Positions 34,488-44,177 of a stretch of 64,000 bases of DNA are shown one piece after another. The DNA is from Sediminicola sp035798135 (GTDB lineage Bacteria; Bacteroidota; Bacteroidia; Flavobacteriales; Flavobacteriaceae), in contig JAPFBR010000001.1 in assembly GCA_035798135.1 (NCBI GenBank), positions 124,001 to 188,000 of the forward strand, read 5' to 3'. Each line of letters opens with the position of its first letter. Within the stretch, counting starts at the first letter, position 1. The position numbers were made by a program, and so were the translations under genes. Below the pieces are notes generated by a model, which was not told the DNA's origin, searched no databases, and saw only the letters and a list, made by a program, of their open reading frames with translations.

Positions 34488-36794
34488 TTAGATAGAAATT
34501 GTTTCTCCGGCTTTTAGCACCACACGTTTTCCATTCACTCGAATGGACATTTCATCCGTACCTTCCAAATCAAAACTGGACTCTTCTTTAGTTACCCTTA
34601 CCTTTAGGATTCTATTTCTGAAGTTGACCTTAAACGAATATGCTTCCCATTGTTTAGGGATTTTAGGAGTGAAGGATAACTTATCGTCCACCACGCGCAT
34701 TCCTCCAAAGCCTTCTACAATACTCATCCAAGTACCTGCCATGGAAGTAATATGCAAGCCTTCTTCAACCTCCTTGTTATAGTCGTCCAAATCTAAACGG
34801 GAGGTACGTAAATAAAAAGTATATGCCTGTTCCATCCTATTCAACTTGGCTGCCTGTATACTATGCACACAAGGTGACAGGGAAGACTCATGAACGGTAA
34901 AGGGTTCATAGAAGTCAAAATGTTTTTCCAGTTCTTCATGAGTGAAATGATCTTCAAACAAATAGAAGCCCTGCAGGGTGTCCGCTTGTTTGATATATGG
35001 AGATCTCAAAATACGGTCCCAGCTCCATTTCTGATTGATAGGCCGTTGGGTCCTGTCCAAATTGGCCACAGTGATCAACTCCTTATCAAGGAATCCATCT
35101 TGCTGTAAATAAATGTCCAGTTCTTCAGAAAATGGGAAATACATATTATCGGCCACCGCCTTCCAAGAATCCATTTCAGTGTCCGTTAGTTTGGTCATCC
35201 CTATGATTCTTTCGTGATCATCGGAATACCCGTCCTTCACTTTTCCGATCTGCTCCAAAGTATAGTTGATACACCATTTTGCTAGATAATTAGTGTACCA
35301 GTTATTATTTACGTTGTTCTCATATTCGTTAGGTCCTGTCACCCCTAAAATGACGAATTTGTCTTTTTGCTTTGAAAATGTAGCGCGTTGTTGCCAAAAA
35401 CGAGAAATCCCTATCAGCACTTCCAGACCCATTTCAGGGATATAAGAATAATCTCCAGTAAACCTGTAGTAATTATAGATAGCGAAGGCTATGGCGCCAT
35501 TACGATGGATTTCCTCAAAAGTGATCTCCCATTCATTGTGACATTCTTCCCCATTCATGGTCACCATGGGATATAAAGCCGCTCCATTGGAGAAACCGAG
35601 CTTTTGGGCATTTTCAATGGCCTTTTCCAAATGGTTGTACCTGTATTTCAACAAACTTCTGGCAACGCTCTGATCTTTGGTGGCCATATAAAAAGGTATG
35701 CAATACGCTTCCGTATCCCAATAGGTGCTTCCCCCGTATTTTTCCCCCGTAAACCCTTTAGGTCCTATATTCAATCTTGAATCCTTGCCCAAATAGGTTT
35801 GGTTCAATTGAAAAATATTGAAGCGAATTCCTTGCTGGGCCTTAATATCCCCTTCAATGGTAATATCACTCATTTCCCAAATAGTTGCCCAGGCCTGCTT
35901 TTGGGTATCCATTAGAGCATCATAGCCCAATGCGGTAACCTTATCCAAAGCGGACTTGGCGGCATTTACAAGTTCTGACGCCTCATAATTACGGGATACC
36001 GTGTACCCACCAAACTTGTGCAAGGTGGCCGATTCTCCTTTTTTTATGGACACCTTATAAGTGAAACCAACTTTATGTCCCTCGATCTTTGCGTCGCTAT
36101 TCAAAGCAACAGCATTCCCATTGTGGAACAATTTGGATTCCATGAAAGTACAGGTAGCAAAATTGGTCTTCATGGTATGTGCCTCAATAAATCCTTGCTG
36201 CCCTTGTGAAGAAACCTTTGTAGTGTTCCAGAACTTATCGTCCCAGTTGGTATCCTCATTGGTAATCCCGCTATCAACATAGGGATTAAAGGTTATTTTC
36301 ATATCCCCGCTCAGGGCTTTAACGTCGTATTTAATTGCGCCTACTTCATCAATATCCAAACTCAAGAAACGGGTTGCCTTGACTTCAATTTCTTGATCAT
36401 TTGGCAAGGTTGCGATAAATGAACGCTGGTACCAACCTTCTTTCATTTGAAGTTCCCTCTTATAATTGGATACCTTCTTACAGGTATTTAAATCCAACTC
36501 TTCCCCATTGATCATTACATCTATCCCTATCCAATTTGGGGCATTTATTACCTTGGCAAAATATTCAGGATACCCATTTTTCCACCAGCCTACGCGGGTT
36601 TTATCTGGATAATAAACACCCGCGATATAACTGCCTTGGAAGGTATGTCCCGAATACTGTTCCTCAAAATTGGCTCGTTGGCCCATGGCCCCGTTTCCAA
36701 TACTGAACAAGCTTTCAGAAGATTTTACTTTCTCCTTGTCAAATCCTTCTTCTATGATCGACCAAACATTTGGTATTATATAATCCTGATTCAT
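34488..36794 (-). CDS. GH65 maltose phosphorylase
   Basis: 768 residues, no signal peptide, hence cytoplasmic. The GH65 (alpha/alpha)6 barrel contains GPNEYENNVNNNWYTN, with the catalytic acid among Glu490/Glu492. The loop that sets specificity reads HNEWEITFE (419-427), the pattern of lactobacillar maltose phosphorylases rather than trehalose or kojibiose phosphorylases. It splits maltose with phosphate to glucose and beta-glucose-1-phosphate. The gene starts one base after pgmB stops; pgmB is the enzyme that uses the product. Family and pairing firm, maltose specificity likely. Confidence 0.88.
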   Translation of the reverse strand: MNQDYIIPNVWSIIEEGFDKEKVKSSESLFSIGNGAMGQRANFEEQYSGHTFQGSYIAGVYYPDKTRVGWWKNGYPEYFAKVINAPNWIGIDVMINGEELDLNTCKKVSNYKRELQMKEGWYQRSFIATLPNDQEIEVKATRFLSLDIDEVGAIKYDVKALSGDMKITFNPYVDSGITNEDTNWDDKFWNTTKVSSQGQQGFIEAHTMKTNFATCTFMESKLFHNGNAVALNSDAKIEGHKVGFTYKVSIKKGESATLHKFGGYTVSRNYEASELVNAAKSALDKVTALGYDALMDTQKQAWATIWEMSDITIEGDIKAQQGIRFNIFQLNQTYLGKDSRLNIGPKGFTGEKYGGSTYWDTEAYCIPFYMATKDQSVARSLLKYRYNHLEKAIENAQKLGFSNGAALYPMVTMNGEECHNEWEITFEEIHRNGAIAFAIYNYYRFTGDYSYIPEMGLEVLIGISRFWQQRATFSKQKDKFVILGVTGPNEYENNVNNNWYTNYLAKWCINYTLEQIGKVKDGYSDDHERIIGMTKLTDTEMDSWKAVADNMYFPFSEELDIYLQQDGFLDKELITVANLDRTQRPINQKWSWDRILRSPYIKQADTLQGFYLFEDHFTHEELEKHFDFYEPFTVHESSLSPCVHSIQAAKLNRMEQAYTFYLRTSRLDLDDYNKEVEEGLHITSMAGTWMSIVEGFGGMRVVDDKLSFTPKIPKQWEAYSFKVNFRNRILKVRVTKEESSFDLEGTDEMSIRVNGKRVVLKAGETISI

Positions 36795-36795
36795 A

Positions 36796-37449
36796 TTATA
36801 TAGTGGTTAGTTGTTTAATAAAATCTATGCTTATTTCCGTAAAATCGTTAAAATTATATTGGGCTTCCGTAAGTATTGCTGCATCTCCAATTCCAATACT
36901 GGTCATCCCAGCTGAATTGGCCGCTTGTATTCCTGCAAGAGCGTCCTCAAAAACCACACAATCCTTGGCATCCACTCCAAGATCCCTGGCTGCTATAAGA
37001 AACACTTCGGGGTCTGGTTTTGCCTTGGATACATTAGTACCGTCTACCACAACTTTGAAGTAAGATAGCAACCCGACCTTTTCTAGAATTGGAATGGCAT
37101 TTTTACTTGCCGATCCCAAAGCTAAAGGTATATTGTTGGCTTTTAAAAAATCCAATATTTTTGGGACATCCGGAAGGATCTCCGATGCGTCCATTTTTTT
37201 AATATACTTCAAGTAATCCTCGTTTTTTTCTGCCATCCAGTGGTTAAACTGTTCTTGTGAAGCTTGTATACCCCCAAGTTCCAATAAAATCTCCAGGCAT
37301 CTTTTTCTACTGACCCCTTTGAAGGCTTCATTCTGTTCCTCTGTAAAATCGAAACCCAGTTCATTGGCCAATTTTCTCCACGCCAAATAATGGTATTTTG
37401 CGGTATCGACGATGACACCATCCAAATCAAATATGAATCCTTTGTTCAC
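36796..37449 (-). CDS. pgmB: Beta-phosphoglucomutase
   Basis: 217 residues of the HAD superfamily. FDLDGVIVDTAKYHYLAW carries nucleophile Asp8 and acid/base Asp10; the cap-domain FKGVSRKRCLEILLELGG matches the substrate-specificity loop of beta-phosphoglucomutases; LGSASKN, KAKPDPEVF and VFEDALAGIQAA complete the HAD motifs. It converts beta-glucose-1-phosphate to glucose-6-phosphate, linking maltose phosphorolysis to glycolysis. First gene of the minus-strand maltodextrin operon. Confidence 0.93.
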   Translation of the reverse strand: MNKGFIFDLDGVIVDTAKYHYLAWRKLANELGFDFTEEQNEAFKGVSRKRCLEILLELGGIQASQEQFNHWMAEKNEDYLKYIKKMDASEILPDVPKILDFLKANNIPLALGSASKNAIPILEKVGLLSYFKVVVDGTNVSKAKPDPEVFLIAARDLGVDAKDCVVFEDALAGIQAANSAGMTSIGIGDAAILTEAQYNFNDFTEISIDFIKQLTTI

Positions 37450-37792
37450 TATGTATAAATTTAAGTTACAGCACTGGGCTGTTTAATTGTTGAATGTAAA
37501 TAAAACAACTTCCTCCTTAAAGGGCTTTCCAATTTCATGTCTATAGAAATAAAAAGCACCCCAAAAATCGGAAGTTCCAATTTTTAAAGGAGATTTGCCA
37601 TCTGAATATGATAAAGTGAGAAGTAGAAATAAGGGTCGACAGCTTCGCAAATATAAAAATTTTTTCCACTTCTTTATGCGATCTATGGTCTTCCGGTAGA
37701 ATTCGGCTTTTCACTTTCCGTTTAGATCAAGATATATCCGCTTAGCCTTCAGTTGGATCAAATAAAAAGTAGATCATACGGTTTAAAGAAAG
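37450..37792. other. Intergenic region between lacI and pgmB
   Basis: 343 bases without a gene on either strand. On the minus strand TATATTTG (37655-37648) is a perfect -7 box for the pgmB operon, though I see no TTG at the -33 distance. This leaves a leader of about 190 bases before the pgmB start. A half-site-like AAACCG (minus strand) lies just after the lacI stop, but no full palindrome is visible. No ORF or RNA structure is convincing. Confidence 0.5.
37648..37655 (-). promoter_or_regulatory. -7 box of the pgmB/GH65/GH13 operon
   Basis: TATATTTG on the minus strand, identical to the box found before susC. The -33 element is not recognisable. Confidence 0.4.
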
Positions 37793-38812
37793 TTAATTTA
37801 CCGTAGACTCCCTTTCAATCAAGGTTGAATCAATAATTTCAGTTCGATAAACTTCCTCCTCTTCCTCATTTTCCACCTTATCGATCAGCATTTGTGCTGC
37901 AATCGCCCCCATGCTTTCTCCGTGTTGTGCTATCGCACTAAGACTTGGATTGGCATATTTGGATAGGAGTCCATCCGTAAAACCAATAAAGGAAATATCC
38001 TCCGGAATCCTCAACCCCTTTTTTTGTACTACCCGCATACTATAAATGGCAAATATTTCATTGACACAAAGGACTGCATCCATCGTAACGGAATCAAAAA
38101 AATGTTGAATTGCCTCTTCGTCTACACTCTCAAAGGGTAGGGTCAACACTAAATTCCCATTTATCGGTATTCCACCATCCTTAAGGGCTTGATAATACCC
38201 TTCGGTTCTTGCATTGCTGACACTCAAGTTTTCTGTATTGATCAATGCAATATTCCGTCGCCCACTATCAATTAATTTTTTCACGGCCAAATAGGCACTG
38301 TCCTTATCATTTATAATGACCTTATCACATTCTACCTCATCCGTTACCCTATCGAACATGACCAAGGGTATTCCTTGACTGGTTACTTCCTTGATATGGT
38401 TAAAATCATTTTTAGCTTGGGTTTCAGTAGACAATGACATAATAAAACCATCAATACTACCGTTGGCAAGCATTTCCATATTAATGACCTCCTTGTCAAA
38501 AGATTCATTTGAAAGGCAAACGATAACATTATAGCCTCTAGCATTGGCATACTTTTCAATACCACGGACCACTGTTGTAAAAAAATGGTGGACTATATTA
38601 GGGATAATGACCCCGATGTTCTTTGTTCTCTTATTCTTAAGACTAATGGCTATATTATTAGGCTTGTAATTATAGAGTTTTGCAAAGGCTTGAATCTTCT
38701 CCTTTGTATCGCGACTTATTTCCTCGCTATTCTTCAAGGCTTTGGAAACAGTGGATATGGAGACATCCAATTCTCTGGCTATGTGCTTTAGGGTTATTTT
38801 TCTTTTCAACAC
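37793..38812 (-). CDS. LacI-family transcriptional regulator of the maltodextrin locus
   Basis: 339 residues. The LacI-type helix-turn-helix and hinge occupy the N-terminus (ITLKHIARELDVSISTVSKAL, 6-26), followed by the periplasmic-binding-protein-like effector domain (NIGVIIPNIVHHFFTTVVRGIEK onward, DGFIMSLS, FIGFTDGLLS). It is placed between the pgmB-GH65-GH13 operon and divergent susCD, so it probably controls both, with maltose or a maltodextrin as the effector. A 16-base near-palindrome with the LacI-type central CG lies upstream of susC. Regulation is inferred from position. Confidence 0.9.
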   Translation of the reverse strand: MLKRKITLKHIARELDVSISTVSKALKNSEEISRDTKEKIQAFAKLYNYKPNNIAISLKNKRTKNIGVIIPNIVHHFFTTVVRGIEKYANARGYNVIVCLSNESFDKEVINMEMLANGSIDGFIMSLSTETQAKNDFNHIKEVTSQGIPLVMFDRVTDEVECDKVIINDKDSAYLAVKKLIDSGRRNIALINTENLSVSNARTEGYYQALKDGGIPINGNLVLTLPFESVDEEAIQHFFDSVTMDAVLCVNEIFAIYSMRVVQKKGLRIPEDISFIGFTDGLLSKYANPSLSAIAQHGESMGAIAAQMLIDKVENEEEEEVYRTEIIDSTLIERESTVN

Positions 38813-38956
38813 GGACTATTGGTTTAAGGGAACAACTTATGATTAGTGCGAAAATTAGACATTAATAAAGTCATAATTGTAAAAATACATTTTTTTAACA
38901 ATAACATGTCCTATGTAAAAATTCCCAAATTTTAGGGAGTTAATTTTAATTAAATT

Positions 38957-38983
38957 TTGATTAAATAATAATTCCTATATTTG
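38957..38983 (+). promoter_or_regulatory. Promoter of susC
   Basis: TTG at 38957-38959 and TATATTTG at 38976-38983 (16 bases between, slightly short) match the Bacteroidetes pattern. The predicted start lies near 38990, upstream of the operator. Confidence 0.5.
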
Positions 38984-39085
38984 TTTTGCTTTACCAGTTA
39001 ACCAACTTTTGATTAAAATAATTACCGATAACACAATTTAGAGTAACTAAGTTTACGAGTATACTATTTAACATAAGTTATTAAC

Positions 39086-39101
39086 ACGAAACCGTTTTCG
39101 T
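39086..39101. promoter_or_regulatory. LacI-type operator candidate
   Basis: ACGAAACCGTTTTCGT is a palindrome with six matching arms on each side of an imperfect centre, and the central CG is typical of LacI/GalR operators. It lies downstream of the predicted susC start, where binding would block elongation. The adjacent lacI gene is the obvious partner. Confidence 0.55.
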
Positions 39102-39193
39102 AAAATTCTATACTTCACTCTTAGCTATTTTAACAAATATTTTGCATAAGTTTAACCTGGAATTGAAATTAACTAAACTAAAATTACTTATTT

Positions 39194-42100
39194 ATGAAGA
39201 TTACGCTACTAAAAAGCTTTCTGCTTGTTGGGGCATTTTTATGCTTTGGACTTGCAAAAGCTCAGACGGTATCAGGTACTGTTTCTGATGCCAGCGGCCC
39301 TTTACCTGGGGCCAGTGTATTGGTTAAGGGAACTACCAACGGTACACAAACTGATTTTGACGGTAATTATACATTGAACAATGTAGAAACTGGAGCAACA
39401 ATGGTTTTTAGCTACATCGGCTTTAAGCCTTTGGAAGTTGCCGTAAATGGAAGAGCCACTATATCCGTAACACTTGAGGAAGATGCCCAGGCATTGGATG
39501 AAGTTGTTATTATAGGATATGGTACAACTACTGTAAAAGATGCGACAGGATCTGTAACTTCGGTTACAGCTGCCGATTTTAACGGTGGTGCCATTGCTTC
39601 TCCTGAACAGTTGATACAAGGTAAAACTGCCGGTGTCAATATTCAACAGTCCAGTGGTGAACCAGGAGCCGGAATCCAGTTGAACATTCGTGGTTCCAAC
39701 TCCGTAAGGGGTGACAACAGCCCATTGTTCGTTGTTGATGGTGTGCCATTGGCGGGAGGTAATACTTCTCCAGGTGGTGATACAGGAAGTGGAGGAAGTG
39801 CTGTTAAGAACCCTTTGAATTTCTTAAACCCATCGGATATCGAAAGCATCAGTATACTTAAGGATGCTTCAGCCACCGCAATTTACGGTTCTAGAGGTGC
39901 CAACGGTGTTGTGATCATTACCACAAAAAGTGGAAAAGGAAGTGCAGGAGGAAAATTTGATTTCTCTTCTACCTTAAGTATCGCTACACCTGCAAATAGT
40001 TATGATCTACTGGATAGAGACGAATATTTGGCTACAGTTACGCAATATGGAGGTAATGCATCCTCAGTAGATTTTGGCAATAATACAGATTGGCAAGAAT
40101 TCTTGACAAGAACCGCTGCATCTCAAAATCAAAACTTTTCCTACTCCAATAACTACGGTAGTGGTAACATACGTGCTACTTTTGGATATGGCAAACAGTT
40201 CGGAGTTGTAGAAAAATCGAGCATGGAGCGTATTACAGGAAGATTGAATATCTCTCAGAGATTTTTAGACGATAAATTAACTTTAGGACTTCAGGGAAGT
40301 ATCTCAAGAGTGAATGATGAGACGGCACCATTATCTGGTGGCGCTGGTTTTCGTGGAGATATCTTAGGTGCTGGTTACTCAGCCAATCCAACATGGAGTA
40401 CTGATCCTAATTTTTCGGATGGTGGAACGCAAATTTTACCAGCAAACTACCTTGCATATACCCAAAACGAAACTTTTACCAACAGAATTTTGGTAAACGG
40501 TTCCATTGATTACAAATTTACACCTGAACTTACAGGTAAATTGAACATGGGTTATGACAAATCAGAAGGAGAGAATACTTCAGTAATTTCTGGGGACGTT
40601 CAAAACTTTACTGGTATTGAAGGACAAGGATTTGGAGTATACAATACTCTTAATAGAGAAAATCACTTATTGGAAGCTACCCTAAATTATGCAAAAGATT
40701 TTGGGGATTCCAAGTTTGATGCATTGGTTGGTTATTCCTTCCAAGATTTCAACGTAAGCGGTAGAAATTCTGCTGGTAGATCTTTCTCCACTACTGATTT
40801 GAATCAAATGGGAGCTGATCTAAGAGAAACTGTTAATGGTGCTGCTAACCTTATTGATGGTTCTTACCAACAATATTATTATGGTACAAATACCAACGGA
40901 CTACTTGTCAACAGACTGCAGCCAACTGTTGTATCTGGTGAGAATGTTGGTCAAGGTTTTAGCAGATTGGTTTCTGCAATTACAGCCGACACTTTCAACA
41001 ACACAGATGAATTACAGTCATTCTTTGCCCGTCTAAATTATACTATCTCCAATAAATATTTATTTACTGGTACTGTAAGAGCTGATGGTTCTTCTAGATT
41101 TGGTCCAGAAAATCAATATGGTTATTTCCCTTCAGGTGCTTTTGCATGGAAGATGAGTGAAGAAGACTTTGTTGGAGACGCAGTTTCCACCTTAAAACTT
41201 AGATTAAGTGCTGGTATCACCGGTAACCAAGATGGTTTAGGATATGGTAACTTTGTCGCAAGACAGCGTTTCGGAGGCCTAGGCATCCAAAATGACAATG
41301 TAGTAAACCAGAACGGTCTGTCCATCGTAGCAACTGACGTTCCCGATTTGAAATGGGAATCAACTTTAAACTTTAACGTAGGTCTTGATTTCGGATTTAC
41401 CAATGACAGATTATCAGGTAGTTTAGATGTTTATCGCAGTGAAACAACCGATCTTATTTTAAGAACTCCTCCTGCAGCACCTGCAGTGGATCCGTTCCAG
41501 TTTGGTAATGTTGATGCAACAATCTTGAACCAGGGTATTGAATTTGCCATTGGATATGATTTTGTTCAATCTGCAAATACGACGTTTTCTGCTAACTTTA
41601 ACATAGCATACAACCAAAACGAAGTTCAAGATTTCGCTAGTGCCATAAACACTGGTGAGATTAATGGACAAGGTCTTTCTGGAGCCTTTGCACAGCGATT
41701 CGAAGCTGGCAGATCCTTATTCTCTTATTACATGGCAATCTTTGAAGGATTTGACAGCAATGGCTTTCCAATCTATCAAGATGTTGATGGTAATGGAGCA
41801 GGAGATCCTATCGCAGATCAAACATTTGTAGGTGAGGATGCCTTACCGGATATTACTTCTGGATTATCTTTAAACTTTAGAAGTGGAAATTGGGATGCAT
41901 CGACTTATTTTTCTGGTCAGTTCGGATTCTCAGTGTACAACAACACGGCTAACGGGTTCTTCACAGGAGGATCTATCGGTAACGCTAGAAACGTAACACA
42001 AAATGTTGTTGCAAGTGGTGAAAATGGTGGAGCCTCTGCAGACGTTTCAACAAGGTTTCTTGAAAAAGGTGATTTTGTAAGATTACAGAGTGCGTCCGTA

Positions 42101-42319
42101 GGATATAATGTTCCCTTAACAGGTGAAGGCTTATTTAAGACTTTACGTTTATCGGTAACAGGACAGAATTTATTGTTAATTACTGATTATAGCGGACTTG
42201 ATCCTGAAGTTACAACAGCTACTGGTGATTTAGGTTCTGGTGTACCAACTAGAGGAATCGACTGGGCGGCGTATCCGAATCCAAGAACAATAACCTTTGG
42301 ACTTAATGCATCCTTTTAA
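39194..42319 (+). CDS. susC: SusC/RagA-family TonB-dependent outer-membrane transporter
   Basis: 1041 residues. Signal peptide 1-23 (FLCFGLAKAQ), then a CarboxypepD_reg-like domain (VSGTVSDASGPLPGASVLVKG ... VTLEEDAQALDEVVIIGYG), the TonB-dependent plug (SVTSVTAADF to GVVIITTKSGKG), and a long beta-barrel ending in an aromatic residue (FGLNASF). SusC proteins import oligosaccharides through the outer membrane with their SusD lid. Adjacent lacI and GH13/GH65 genes suggest a maltodextrin substrate. Stop at 42317-42319 is 17 bases before susD. Confidence 0.95.
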   Translation: MKITLLKSFLLVGAFLCFGLAKAQTVSGTVSDASGPLPGASVLVKGTTNGTQTDFDGNYTLNNVETGATMVFSYIGFKPLEVAVNGRATISVTLEEDAQALDEVVIIGYGTTTVKDATGSVTSVTAADFNGGAIASPEQLIQGKTAGVNIQQSSGEPGAGIQLNIRGSNSVRGDNSPLFVVDGVPLAGGNTSPGGDTGSGGSAVKNPLNFLNPSDIESISILKDASATAIYGSRGANGVVIITTKSGKGSAGGKFDFSSTLSIATPANSYDLLDRDEYLATVTQYGGNASSVDFGNNTDWQEFLTRTAASQNQNFSYSNNYGSGNIRATFGYGKQFGVVEKSSMERITGRLNISQRFLDDKLTLGLQGSISRVNDETAPLSGGAGFRGDILGAGYSANPTWSTDPNFSDGGTQILPANYLAYTQNETFTNRILVNGSIDYKFTPELTGKLNMGYDKSEGENTSVISGDVQNFTGIEGQGFGVYNTLNRENHLLEATLNYAKDFGDSKFDALVGYSFQDFNVSGRNSAGRSFSTTDLNQMGADLRETVNGAANLIDGSYQQYYYGTNTNGLLVNRLQPTVVSGENVGQGFSRLVSAITADTFNNTDELQSFFARLNYTISNKYLFTGTVRADGSSRFGPENQYGYFPSGAFAWKMSEEDFVGDAVSTLKLRLSAGITGNQDGLGYGNFVARQRFGGLGIQNDNVVNQNGLSIVATDVPDLKWESTLNFNVGLDFGFTNDRLSGSLDVYRSETTDLILRTPPAAPAVDPFQFGNVDATILNQGIEFAIGYDFVQSANTTFSANFNIAYNQNEVQDFASAINTGEINGQGLSGAFAQRFEAGRSLFSYYMAIFEGFDSNGFPIYQDVDGNGAGDPIADQTFVGEDALPDITSGLSLNFRSGNWDASTYFSGQFGFSVYNNTANGFFTGGSIGNARNVTQNVVASGENGGASADVSTRFLEKGDFVRLQSASVGYNVPLTGEGLFKTLRLSVTGQNLLLITDYSGLDPEVTTATGDLGSGVPTRGIDWAAYPNPRTITFGLNASF

Positions 42320-42336
42320 TTAAAAAATTGAATATC

Positions 42337-43950
42337 ATGAAAAGAAATCAATTCAAAATATATTTTCTAACTATAGCGTCTGTGATAGGCCTCACCGCCT
42401 GTACCAACCTAGAAATTGAAGAAACCGACTCTATTATAAGCGAAGGGTTCCAAGGGTTGGCAGATCCAACTTCAACGGTTGATGAACTGTACAATCGCGT
42501 TGGTGGACAATATGGAGACCAAGCAAATTTCTTTGCCCTCCAAGAAGTAACAACAGATGCAGCTCTAGTTCCAACAAGAGGAACTGACTGGGGTGATAAC
42601 GGTTTATGGAGAGTACTTCATAACCATTCATGGAACGGAGAACATGCTTTTATCGGTACTGTTTGGAACCAGTTCAATGCAAACCAGTTAATTGCTTCAC
42701 AAGTATTGGACTCAAGAAGTAATCCAACTGCAACAAACATAGGTGATGCTAGTTTTATGAGAGCCTACAGTATGTGGGTTATCTTGGACAATTACGGCCA
42801 GGTTCCTTTTAGGGACACATCTTTGCCGTCATCCTCTTTACCAGAAGTATTAACTGGACAAGATGCTTTGGACATTATTTTAGCAGACTTAGATCAGGCC
42901 ATTGCTAACTTACCAACTAAATCAGCTGGTACTGGTGCAGAACTGAATAGGGCAAGCAAAGCTGCTGCTCGTCATTTGAAAGCCAAAGTTCTTTTAAATA
43001 AGCACGTTTACCTTGGCACCAGCGCTGATTCAGCGGATATGGCCCAAGTAATTTCTTTGGTTGATGCGATTGCAGCAGATGGATTTGCACTACAAGCTGG
43101 ATTTTTTGACTTGTTTAGACAAGAAGCTGACAACGAAACGATCTGGTCCTTGACATCTTTAGCTACGGGTAATAGAATTTTCAACGGATTACACTACAAC
43201 TCCACTGCAATTGGTGGTGGTGGCTGGAATGGTTTCAGTACGTTAGCCGAGTTTTATGACCTATACGAAGGAGATGCTAACAGCAACCGTGTTGATCTTA
43301 ATGGAAATCCATTGGACGGCCAAGAAGAGAGAAGAGGTGGTGTACCACCAGCAGGTAAACCGTATACCGGTGCTGCAGGAACTACTGACAACGGTGGTTT
43401 GGAAGATGGCTCCAACGTTGGTTTTGGATACCTTGTTGGGCAACAGTACGCTTTAAATGGCACTCCATTGCAAGACAGAGCTGGTGCTCCATTAACGTTC
43501 AAAAGAGATTTTGAAGATGGTCAAGGTAATTCTAGTTTAATCAACAATGACGAAACAACAGGAATTCGTGTAATGAAATATAACCCGAGATACGGTGGTG
43601 GTTTCGTAGGTCACGAAATTATATTCCGTTATTCAGATGCTTATCTAATGAAAGCAGAAGCCATGTTGAGAAGCGGACAAGATCCTACTATTATGGTGAA
43701 TGCCCTTCGTACATTAAGAGGAGCTAGCTCACTTGCATCTGTTGGAGAGCAACAACTTTTGGATGAAAGAGGACGTGAACTATATCAAGAAGTTTGGAGA
43801 CGAAATGATATGATTCGTTTTGGCCAGTACACTAGAGATTGGTTATTCAAGGAATCCAGTGAAATTGGAAACACAGCACGTAACTTGTTCCCAATCCCTC
43901 CAACCCAGTTATTGGCTAACCCAAATCTGGTACAGAATCCTGGATATTAA
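42337..43950 (+). CDS. susD: SusD/RagB-family outer-membrane lipoprotein
   Basis: 537 residues from ATG 42337; a TTG three codons earlier is rejected because MKRNQFKIYFLTIASVIGLTAC is a normal lipoprotein signal (Cys22). The SusD fold shows FMRAYSMWVILDNYGQVPF, AARHLKAKVLLNKHVYL (TPR-like helices), YSDAYLMKAEAMLRSG and RELYQEVWRRNDMIRFG. It is the surface glycan-binding partner of SusC. No SusE or SusF gene follows; a strong terminator comes 23 bases after the stop. Confidence 0.95.
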   Translation: MKRNQFKIYFLTIASVIGLTACTNLEIEETDSIISEGFQGLADPTSTVDELYNRVGGQYGDQANFFALQEVTTDAALVPTRGTDWGDNGLWRVLHNHSWNGEHAFIGTVWNQFNANQLIASQVLDSRSNPTATNIGDASFMRAYSMWVILDNYGQVPFRDTSLPSSSLPEVLTGQDALDIILADLDQAIANLPTKSAGTGAELNRASKAAARHLKAKVLLNKHVYLGTSADSADMAQVISLVDAIAADGFALQAGFFDLFRQEADNETIWSLTSLATGNRIFNGLHYNSTAIGGGGWNGFSTLAEFYDLYEGDANSNRVDLNGNPLDGQEERRGGVPPAGKPYTGAAGTTDNGGLEDGSNVGFGYLVGQQYALNGTPLQDRAGAPLTFKRDFEDGQGNSSLINNDETTGIRVMKYNPRYGGGFVGHEIIFRYSDAYLMKAEAMLRSGQDPTIMVNALRTLRGASSLASVGEQQLLDERGRELYQEVWRRNDMIRFGQYTRDWLFKESSEIGNTARNLFPIPPTQLLANPNLVQNPGY

Positions 43951-43973
43951 TCCATTATAACATACTAAGTTTT

Positions 43974-44006
43974 AAAAACCCTGACTAAATAGTCAGGGTT
44001 TTTTTT
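43974..44006 (+). terminator. Rho-independent terminator after susD
   Basis: AAAAACCCTGACT-AAAT-AGTCAGGG followed by eight T residues: a perfect stem with a 4-base loop. It separates susCD from the FG-GAP lipoprotein genes, the first of which starts 172 bases further on. Confidence 0.93.
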
Positions 44007-44177
44007 GTTTTATGACATCCAATACTAATTGATTTGTGCTTAAATACATCTCCCCAGTTCGCTTATAACAAATACAATTAAATAACCTATTTAACAGAAT
44101 ACAAAGGAAAAAATTATACTTTTCAGCTTCCATGCTAATAGCAGATTAAGTATATTGCCATCCTCATATTAAGAGTA

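Larger units (their letters stand above)
38813..39193. other. Divergent regulatory region between lacI and susC
   Basis: 381 A/T-rich bases with no gene. It holds the susC promoter (38957-38983), the LacI-type operator (39086-39101), and about 90 further bases to the susC start. The predicted susC leader is about 200 bases, longer than usual. No second palindrome of similar quality is visible, and no clear promoter for lacI was found. Confidence 0.55.

Noticed and set aside
44007..44177. Promoter for the FG-GAP genes
   Set aside because: No TTG/TAnnTTTG pair was found; only A/T-rich sequence with partial boxes, so no promoter is claimed.
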